Of a DNA stretch of 64,000 nucleotides, positions 56,259 through 64,000 are shown in pieces. A model generated the notes under the pieces. That model was not told the origin of the DNA. It was given only the letters and a program-made list of their open reading frames with translations, and made no database searches. Source of the DNA: Polytrichum commune (Eukaryota; Streptophyta; Polytrichopsida; Polytrichales; Polytrichaceae); assembly GCA_950295325.1 (NCBI GenBank), contig OX485804.1:24364001-24428000 (forward strand), written 5' to 3'. Position numbers and translations under genes: made by a program. Numbering within the stretch: position 1 is the stretch's first letter; each line of letters opens with the position of its first letter.

Positions 56259-57265
56259 ATGTCCCCATGGTATCCCCTCATCCCCATCCCCATTCCCTCC
56301 ATCCCCTCCATCCCCATCCCCATCCCCATCCCCCTCCCCCATCCCAGCCCTAGCCAGTGGCCACTAGCCACGTGGCTGCCGCTTGGAAACCCTAGCGGCG
56401 CCGGCTACCTCCCCGCGCCCCTCTCTCTCCTCCTCATTTGTCATTTGGAGCAGAGGAGGAGAGGAGCTCTTAGGTGCGGCGAAGCCCTTGCCAATTTTAG
56501 AGCCTCATTGTGAATGTTGTTTTGTTGTGTTGTCAGAACCTTGAGAATAGGAAAGCTTGAGAGTAGGAAAGGTTGAGAGGTTGAGAGTTATAGAAAGGTT
56601 GAGAGGTTTAGAGTTTTAGAAAGCTTGAGAGCTTGAGTTTTAGAAAGATTGAGAGGTGGAGAGTTTTAGAAAGGTTGAGAGCTTGAGAGTTTTGGAAAGC
56701 TTGAGAGCTTGAGAGTTTCAGAAAGCTTGAGTTTTCTGAAGCTTGTGAGTTGTGTACATCAGGGTTTGTGTAGGATTTGCATATAAGTTGTGAAGGCTTG
56801 AGAGTGTGACAAAGTGAAATTGCAATTGAAAGCGAATTCAACGCTTTTGAAAGACAATTTGGTGTGCATTTGTGAGGGTTTCTGGATTTCTCAGTAGGAG
56901 GCAGCAGGTTTTCTGTGCAACAATTCAATGTGAGTACAGGTTTCCTTTACAAATCACTCCTTCACAATCTGAAATTGTTGTTTGATGAATTCCTTGTGAT
57001 TTGTTTTCTGCATTATGAGGTATGGCATGTTTTGTATGAAATAACACTTTCCTCTTCATTCTGAATTATCAATCACTGACTCGCAATTTTGTTCTGATTC
57101 CATTTTTCACTTGTGTTTCATCAATCTGATCACGAGTTGCAGGTTCATGAACAATGCACGATCGCAACATTCATACCAACATATATACGCATATATACAT
57201 ATACGTATCCGTATATGTACGGATATATGTATATAAATAAATATACCATTTCCTAATCCCAGATG
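56259..57265. other. 5' region of copy B: C-rich tract, minisatellite and leader
   Basis: Counterpart of 2216-3254. The C-rich CCCCAT tract (56275-56345) is followed by a shorter GCTTGAGAG minisatellite (about 56535-56745). The LTR-like insertion present in copy A is absent, leaving CCATGGTATCCCCTC uninterrupted. Confidence 0.6.
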
Positions 57266-57842
57266 ACCACATTTACGAACGTTCGTTCGTAAATGTGGCG
57301 TGAATATATGCCTTACCCCACAAACATATACGAACGTGCGTTCGTAAATACGCACCTCACCCTCCATTTTTACGAACGCACGTTCGTATATTCGTCTATA
57401 CCCTGTACATCAGACAAATCCTCAAATCAAATTACACATACAAAAATACGAATGAACGTTCGTAATCACAAACTATAACAATATACCAAACCCTTCATGG
57501 TAATTGTTTGCTTTCCCTAGTAGCATAATTTACGAACGCACGTTCGTGAATAAGAACTAAAGTATTAATTCACCTATTTAGAAGATGCTCATGGAAATTA
57601 GAACAATCCTCGTGGAATTTAGATAACCCTGGACAACGCGTAGACTTGTTTAGAAACAATACGAACGCACGTTCGTAAACTTGAGCCAAATACACCTTAG
57701 CAACCACATTCTTTACAAACGATCGTTCGTAAATGAAATCAGCGAAGACATAATTAAAATTCCTCACGGGTACCCATAGCCAGCGTTCATTGATTAGTAT
57801 ATATGATTTGCTTGTCAATTACGAACGCTCGTTCGTAAACAC
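57266..57842. repeat. Palindrome cluster upstream of the ParB-like gene, copy B
   Basis: Eight palindromes at about 57272, 57326, 57370, 57445, 57529, 57659, 57713 and 57820, one for each in copy A. The first has central TT where copy A has AT, and the second is closer to consensus than its partner at 3318. Arms are conserved while centres and CG steps differ. Confidence 0.9.
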
Positions 57843-57869
57843 AATACTAAATGTTTATGTGCTCTGCAG

Positions 57870-59162
57870 ATGGCTAGACCGAGCAGGAGCGCCATTGAGA
57901 TGTTCGCAGTGCAGATAGATCAGCTACCAGAGTCAGTGTCCGACCCCAACGGAAACGATAATTATGTCCCCAAGGAGGACTTCATTGGGGAATGGACGGC
58001 ACTGCCAGAGAAGACATCAGACGGTCTTTTCTGTCTTCGCTTCACCTACGAGCTGGAAACGACGCCGGACCAGCCAGAGCAATGGGTGCAGATGAAGACT
58101 TGGGAAGTAGAATCGATTGAGGCACAAGGAGATTATGTGATTTTAGACATGAAAAATAAGAAGGATCACATTAACCTCCTGTTAGAGTACAGGAGACATA
58201 GTTTCTCCTACACATACGCAGAAAATAACGTAGTGGTTGATGCCAAACACTTCCTCAAGGACCTCTTCACGAAGTACGCCCTGAGCTCGTACTGGACAGC
58301 AAGGAAGTTGGCCGCGCTTTCCTTGAATATCTCCAAGTACAATAGCGCGGTCGCCGAAGCCAACAAGAAAAAGAAGAGCCCACGAAAACCATCCGCATCC
58401 GGGGCAGGAGGATCGAGAAGTGCACCCAGGCCGGTGCCTTCCGCGAGCAGGGTGACGGAGGGTCCCAGCCGACATTCCACACCATCGAAGAGGTCCCGGG
58501 ACGAAATGGAGAGGTCTGGGGTAACAGAGGGCGCTGAGGTGAGCTCTCCTCCCCTGATGCCAACCCCTTTAAAGAAGGGTGAGAATCCAGATGCAGTAAA
58601 GGCAACAAAGATCCTACGAGACTTCAATAATTACTCGAAGGATTGCTGGCCCATGGGGCGCCACTTCACGTTCAACGTGGACTGCTTCAAGTGCGAAAAG
58701 TCCCCCAACAAGTGGGTGGTAAGACCTCGCGAGAGCGGTGGGGTGAAGTGGCAGATCAACAACCTCATGAACAACGTCAAGTGGGATAGGCAGACCGTCT
58801 GCGTCATGCCCAAGGGGCTGACATCCCGACCGACAGAGATGGATTGGCCGCGAATCCAGAATGGAGAATTCTGGATTATAGATGGTCAGCATAGCTTGGA
58901 GGCGTCGCAACAAATCCTCAAGGACGACAACTTCCAGCACGAGCTGAAGGCTGACCTGCGGTACTGGAAGGCGTTCTTGGTCTGGTCGGACGATTGGGAC
59001 AAGCTGCGCAAGATTTCAACCTTCCTGAACTCGGGGAACAAAATCAAGGCGTTCGAGGCTTTGTGGGCGGCTAACATAGTGGCTGCGAGAGACGTCTGGG
59101 TGGCACACGGATGCCCACCAAAGGAGAGGGAGAACGCCAAGAACCAGTCTCTTCAATGGAAG
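57870..59162 (+). CDS. ParB/DGQHR-like protein, exon 1 (copy B)
   Basis: 431 codons encoding the same residues as 3842-5134, with the IIDGQHSLEAS motif and the donor AAG|GTGAGT at 59163. The near-total nucleotide identity, against several percent divergence in flanking parts, points to recent duplication or gene conversion here. Confidence 0.8.
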
Positions 59163-59278
59163 GTGAGTTTACGAACGTTCGTTCGTAAAGTGTTGGATTC
59201 ACGAAAACATCAATTACTGTCTCAATTTACGAACGTGCGTTCGTATTATGTGCAACACTGACATCTTGTTTTGTGCAG

Positions 59279-60604
59279 GCATTTTGCGACGCGATGGTAG
59301 ACAAGTTCTCTTCCATCGATATGAAGTCCACCACCACCAAGCCTGTGCTCGAGCTGAAGGGTGAGCTCAGACTGATCTGCTGCAACAGGGACACATGGGA
59401 CTTGTGGACGCAGTTTTTTGATGCACACAGCTCGGGCGATTTGGTCAATCCCGACACGGAGGAGAAGTACAGCACGGAAAAAACCGGTGAAGCGCCCCCA
59501 TTACTGAGGGAGTTCTTTAGACACCTCCAGGGATTGACGGAGTCAGAGCTGAAGAGGTGTGCGATTCATGTTCTTGGGAACACCGTGGGAAGAAACCTTC
59601 CCTATCCCAAGATCTTTTCGAAGAGGCCAAAGCACAAGCCCGGGACGTACTCTATCAAGGAGTGGTGTGACCACCGAAAGCTGAAGACTGCTGCCATGAG
59701 AGAGTTGAGCATACTCGTACCAGAGTACAAAATCTTTGAAGTCGACGGCGACATCAACTGGCCGTAATGGCAATTGTTAAAGGTCGACTACAACATCAAC
59801 GGAGCCTCCATGCGCAGTCTGGTCAAGGAGCACGCCTCGATTTTGAAGTTGAAGGGGAACAAAAGGACTAAGAAAACCGACACGGATCCCCATGAGGTAA
59901 TGCTATACATAAAATTTTTGGAGAGGAAGAGGAACGCCACATTCGAAGGAGTGGCAAGGTTTTGCGTGATGACCTCCGGCATGGAGAGGGTCACATTTTC
60001 CAAGTGGGACGGCACCATCAGCAGGGCCGAGGTGAGGGAGGATCGACGGGGTTGCCCATTTGCCCTGATCGATTTCAGGTGGATCCCGGGTGTGTCAAGG
60101 CTGGGGGGGAAGGACATTCCCTTCTACAACCCCTTCATGGCCAAGTTCATGGAGTTCAAATCGCCGGCCATGAGGGAGCCACACGTTTGGCTGTGGAAGT
60201 CGAACAAGAGAAGCTGTCGGTCGTCACAGAGCTGTACGAGCAGAAGATCAAATTCGAGTACAACATCTTCCACAGCACGTACGTGCCAGCGAAGACGGAG
60301 GGGATCGTGGCCATCAACGAGGCCAGGGGCAACAAGCAGGTGGGAGCGGTCAGCTTGATTTTCTTGACGTACAATGAGCTTAAGGATGGGCGACCGCCTA
60401 TCAAGGCAAACAACACGTTCAAGAAAAATCTACAGCATCCCGCATCCCCCTCCCAAGGATCTGCTGCAAGAGACCCTCTACACCGTCTTCCCCGCCATGG
60501 AACTCAGGATGGAGTTCTACGTCTCTGTATTGCAGAATCTGGTTATAAGTGGAGAGACGGTATACAACGTATGTGGAGGCTCCAAATTCATGTATGCAGC
60601 CATG
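59279..60604 (+). pseudogene. Methyltransferase-like exon 2, copy B, with stop and two frameshifts
   Basis: Same exon as 5251-6576. It keeps the TAA (59765-59767) and adds a one-base deletion near 60197 (GTGGATAGTCG to GTGGAAGTCG) and a compensating one-base insertion near 60427 (AAGAAAATC to AAGAAAAATC). About 77 codons between them are read out of frame. The motif-I-like YNVCGGSKF remains at the end. Confidence 0.7.
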
Positions 60605-60827
60605 GTAAGTTGTCCAGACTCCATTTACGAACGCTCGTTTGTAAAGTTAACCAACTTCTCAATGTATTGTTTCACAGTCGCTGCACGTGACGCATTCATG
60701 TTTACGAACGCTCGTTTGTAAACATAACCCCCTTCGTAATGTAATGCTTGAACATCGTTGCTCGCTACGCTTTGATGTTTACGAACGTGCGTTCGTATTT
60801 TCTGACCTTATTGCTCTCTTCTCACAG

Positions 60828-61361
60828 ATGATGGGTCTCGTAGTCAACACATTCGTTGACGCTATCGGCGAAGAAGACTTCAAGATCCACCGTGCGAAGG
60901 CGTCGACGATGGACCTCAAGGACATCTTTGTCCCCAGGATGGACTTCAGTATGCCCGCCGACGAGGGCATACCATTCCACGATTCAGAGGACGACGAGCC
61001 CGCCCCCTCCGCCAACGTGGACGCCATTCTGCAGTCCTTCGACGTACCCCCACTTCGGATCTTGCCGCCAACGACGGATCTTCCCGACCCTCAAGGGACG
61101 CCGGGTGGTTATACCGGGTCGTCCGCGGGGACAACCCTGGACGTCCTCCCCGCGAGAACATCTCTTGCGGAGCCTTTCGGAACGCCAGGCGGATGCTCGA
61201 CGTCACAGTCTCCAAGGCCCGCCGTGGTTCCGAAGATGGAAACCCTGGACATCCTCGACCAACGCTCGTGGCCATCTTTGGACCTCTTCCGCAACACGAG
61301 GAGGAGGATGAAGAATATCGGCAAGGGCATGTGTGGCAAAGACTATGACTTGGGAGCTTGA
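60828..61361 (+). pseudogene. Truncated exon 3, copy B, fused to LTR-like DNA
   Basis: Matches copy A 6801-7288, then jumps after ATGAAGAA (61308-61315) to sequence matching copy A 9331 onward. The lost 2042 bp include the coiled coil, the acidic tail, two exonic palindromes and most of the LTR-like element. The three bases GAA are shared at both original ends, a microhomology deletion. The frame ends at TGA 61359-61361 inside LTR-like DNA. Confidence 0.85.
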
Positions 61362-61859
61362 GTCGGCTAAGGGAGTAACCATACACGATACTAGTGGTAT
61401 CGAGGCATCATTGTCTCAAGCAAAGTGTGAAGCTAAGAAAATTTCAAAATAAATGAAAATCATTAAAAAGGAGGAGTAGTGAGCTATTCACTCTCACATG
61501 GAAAGTGGAACACGCTCTAAGGGGTGAGTAGGAGGAAGGGTGCTTGTGAACTCTTGGAAGAAGTTAATAAAGACTAGCACGACTAGTGCATTGGTGGAGA
61601 GTTGAAGTTGAATTTCATGTTTCTACGATTCTCGACATAAGACATGTGATTCTCAAACCCATACCCGGACTAGGACGCTTAAGGGTGGTGGGTTTGGCCT
61701 CACATAAACTGTGATAGATTATCACGCGAGACAATTGTACATATTCACCGAATTAATATATGAGCAGACGATCTCTGCTCGCATCCCCTCAACTTATTGC
61801 ATATTCTCGCATCTTGTGTTGTCTATGTTCTTCCGCATCTTTGCATTCTTTGCTGACTC

Positions 61860-62025
61860 ACCTGTCTCACGAACGCTCGTTTGTAAAAATGTGCGACCCC
61901 GTCTTGACCTCCTTCGCGAACGAGGGTTCGTATATGTATGTGCATCCGCGCTCACGAACGAGCGTTCGTAAATGATGTGCACTGCCCCGCAACCTTCATT
62001 CACGAACGGTCGTTCGTAAGTGTGC
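61860..62025. repeat. Intronic palindromes before the phosphatase exon, copy B
   Basis: Four palindromes at about 61867, 61915, 61952 and 62000, unchanged from copy A (9882-10035). Confidence 0.85.
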
Positions 62026-62153
62026 CCTTGTGCACATTTTCCTTGCACCCTCCTTACTTCCTCCTCTTTTCCCATAATGCATCGTCTTTATTTTCAATGC
62101 AAAAAATTCATTATTGGATCATAGAATTAAATTAGTCGCGTTGTTCATCACAG

Positions 62154-62596
62154 GACCCCCCGGAGATAGGTCGCAACCCCTCGACCAGTGGACCTTAAAC
62201 CCAGAACAAACATTTCCTCGTTTTTGACCTCAACGGGGTCTTGTGTCACACCCAACACATCCCCAGGGTTCCCACGCGTCCCTTCCGTCACCCCGATGAA
62301 AGGGACTATGACGGCGAGCTCGACACCCTCATAAACCGCAAGGTTGTCCGCGCCTGTCCCAGCCTGCGGGACTTCCTTCGCGAGGTGGTCGAGTTCGCCC
62401 ACGTCGTTGTGTGGAGCTCCATGGTCATGGAGAACACGGAGCCCATCGTCGACTTCTTGTTCCGTGATCTCCCGAGCCCTTGCCTCGTCCTCGGCCAAGA
62501 GGAATGCGACGAGCTGCACAACAAGAAGGGTCAACCGGTACCCAAGTTTGGCGGTCGAGGCGGAGGACAACAGTTCCTCAAGGTCCTCCGTTCAAG
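62154..62596 (+). pseudogene. FCP/NIF-type HAD phosphatase domain, 5' half, copy B
   Basis: Same as 10169-10611, including the DLNGV motif and the TAA at 62196-62198, cut at the same point by the outer CACTA element. The transposon was therefore already in place when the segment duplicated. Confidence 0.75.
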
Positions 62597-64000
62597 CACT
62601 ACTAGAGATTGTGTACAATCTAGACATGTAACAAGACATTTATTGAAGTAAACAAAGACGTGACTTAATAGCATATATTACTAGAAATTATGTTGTCTAC
62701 AACATGTCTTGGGGGACCATGCCCTACACCCCATGGATCGTCTATTTGGACATAGCCAATATGTTTATGACCATTGTTTATGATGTCTAAATATACTAAT
62801 TTTTTTACGGGCTCCACACTAAATTATTACTTAACGTTAAAGCGTGCATGCATGTGTAGGGTTATCATTGGTTGATATGTTGAATAATGAGTGGTCCTAT
62901 TTTTTAACAAATGAGTGTCATTTAAAAGAGATATCCACCATTAGTAAGTCCAATCCTCACCTCCCGAGCCTTGCCATCTATAAGCACCTATAGTTATAAG
63001 TGCCTAGCCACTTACTTAGTAGGCTAAGCCAAGGGCGGGGGCCAAGGGATTAGATCCTTCAACCTCTTGGCTCCCACATAGAGGCCTTAGCCACTAAGCC
63101 ACCACTCCACGCATGATATACTAGAAGTATTTAAAACATTTGTATATAGAGGCCCCAAGTGACTCTTTATTTTTTATTTATTGTATACAATATAATATCA
63201 ACTATATACGGCATATATTATTTATTGTTTATTATTTACTGCTTATAATTTATTATCCAATATTCACTATAAAAAAATCCTGTTTTTTGTGACGTAAAAA
63301 AAAACGGGAGTGCGCGTTCACTTTGACATGGAGGTTCTTCTCTTGGACGTCACCTAAAATCCGTCATGTCAGACAGGAGAAAAACGCGTCGTGGACATGC
63401 GAAAACATGGGGAATTTCAGCACGTTTTTATGTGACGTCACATAAAACATGGTGTTCCATAGTGTCCACGTGAAGACACGTGGACGCCACTGGCATGCCA
63501 TGCAAGCATGTTTTTTGCGGGCAGTGCCACGTCGGCACGCTTTTTTTTCCACCCCCTTGGTGACGTGGATGGCCTCGTGGACCCTCTTGAGATGATGTGG
63601 AATGCGATTAAAAACTGACGTGGCATTCGTTGTTGCTGACGTGGACATTGCATTACGTGGCGATGTGTGCTGTTACCGACGTCCTCTGCGACACGAAAAT
63701 GTCACATGAGACATTTTCCTCGACGTATGCATGTATTTTTTGGGTGTTTTCGGGGTGACTTTTAGTTTTCTTGGACATCCTTTTTGACAGTGGGATGTTA
63801 TGTGTGACATCAAATGGGGCATTACAAATTATGGGGATGTCCTCTGGCCAAAACCACAGCTTGTTTGGGAGTGATGATGCCGTTTTCAAGCTTAGTCCGC
63901 CTTGACGTGGCTGATTGCCTCAAATTCTCAAACACATTACTGACATCAAGTTGTTTGGCTATTAGCAGGACCAAATGTCAGATGCCCGTCACTTATGCCA
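62597..64000. mobile_element. Left part of the outer CACTA element, copy B (runs off window)
   Basis: Begins CACTACTAGAGATTG after AAG. It contains the intact, un-inserted TAGCC site at 63005-63009, where copy A has the chromovirus, and then the inner CACTA element. The right end lies outside the window. Confidence 0.85.
63265..64000. mobile_element. Left end of the inner CACTA element, copy B (runs off window)
   Basis: CACTATAAAAAAATCCTG follows ATT at 63262-63264, matching 18335 onward with no difference seen. Only the subterminal GACGT-rich region is inside the window. Confidence 0.9.

Larger units (their letters stand above)
55002..64000. repeat. Copy B of the large duplicated segment
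   Basis: This is the second copy of the segment at 1-19070, in direct orientation and cut off by the window end. It retains the palindrome-rich promoter region, exons 1-2, a truncated exon 3, the phosphatase exon and the left parts of the outer and inner CACTA elements. It lacks the LTR-like element at 1147-2215 and the chromovirus, and so shows both empty sites: the first near 56269-56273, the second the single TAGCC at 63005-63009. It also has its own 100-120 bp tandem duplication near 55360-55595. Confidence 0.95.

Overview
The window looks like nuclear DNA of a land plant, probably a seed-free one (moss, lycophyte or fern; inferred). The signs are spliceosomal introns with GT..AG ends, TTTAGGG-type telomere-like repeats, CACTA, Mutator-like and Tourist-like DNA transposons, a Ty3/gypsy chromovirus primed by initiator tRNA-Met, and two gene families that I associate with seed-free plants. 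There are no operons, rRNA or tRNA genes, and little intact single-copy coding sequence.

Layout. (1) 1-19070 (copy A) and 55002-64000 (copy B, running off the window) are copies of one segment about 54 kb apart. Both carry a large multi-exon gene encoding a ParB/DGQHR-like domain, a degenerate amino-methyltransferase-like region, an acidic/coiled-coil linker and an FCP/NIF-type HAD phosphatase domain. In copy A the exons lie at 3842-10611 and 30837-32258. (2) The phosphatase exon is split by a CACTA-type element (10612-30833, TSD AAG). Nested inside it are a chromovirus with two 975-bp LTRs (11025-18074, TSD TAGCC) and a second, 11.6-kb CACTA element with two divergent transposase genes (18335-29942, TSD ATT). 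(3) 32.3-48.2 kb is AT-rich intergenic DNA with a small hAT- or Mutator-like MITE (34213-34460), a long-TIR Mutator-like element (35514-37891, 9-bp TSD), an unrecognised spliced gene (40014-41930), a Tourist-like MITE interrupted at its border by an LTR-like element, and TGTCAATTGACA-rich repeats. (4) 48275-52412 (minus) is a DUF7869-type gene broken by a solo LTR (49659-50657, TSD GTGAT) and two in-frame stops. (5) 52.5-53.9 kb holds a dense palindrome cluster, then AT-rich DNA, then copy B.

Most interesting signal: about 50 copies of a near-perfect palindrome (arms TTTACGAACG and CGTTCGTAAA around two variable bases). They occur only upstream of, and in introns (twice exons) of, the ParB-like/phosphatase gene, and upstream of the DUF7869 gene. 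They are absent from the transposons and from 32.3-52.5 kb. A ParB-like protein gene surrounded by parS-like palindromes suggests a previously undescribed protein-site system or a minimal palindromic mobile repeat. Second, precise removal of the outer CACTA element plus one TSD, or of the solo LTR plus one TSD, restores the host reading frame. Third, the remaining lesions in these genes are almost all stops one C-to-T change away from Gln or Arg codons.

Relative order of events, read from the nesting: gene, outer CACTA, inner CACTA, segment duplication, then chromovirus and an LTR-like element in copy A only and a 2.04-kb deletion in copy B.
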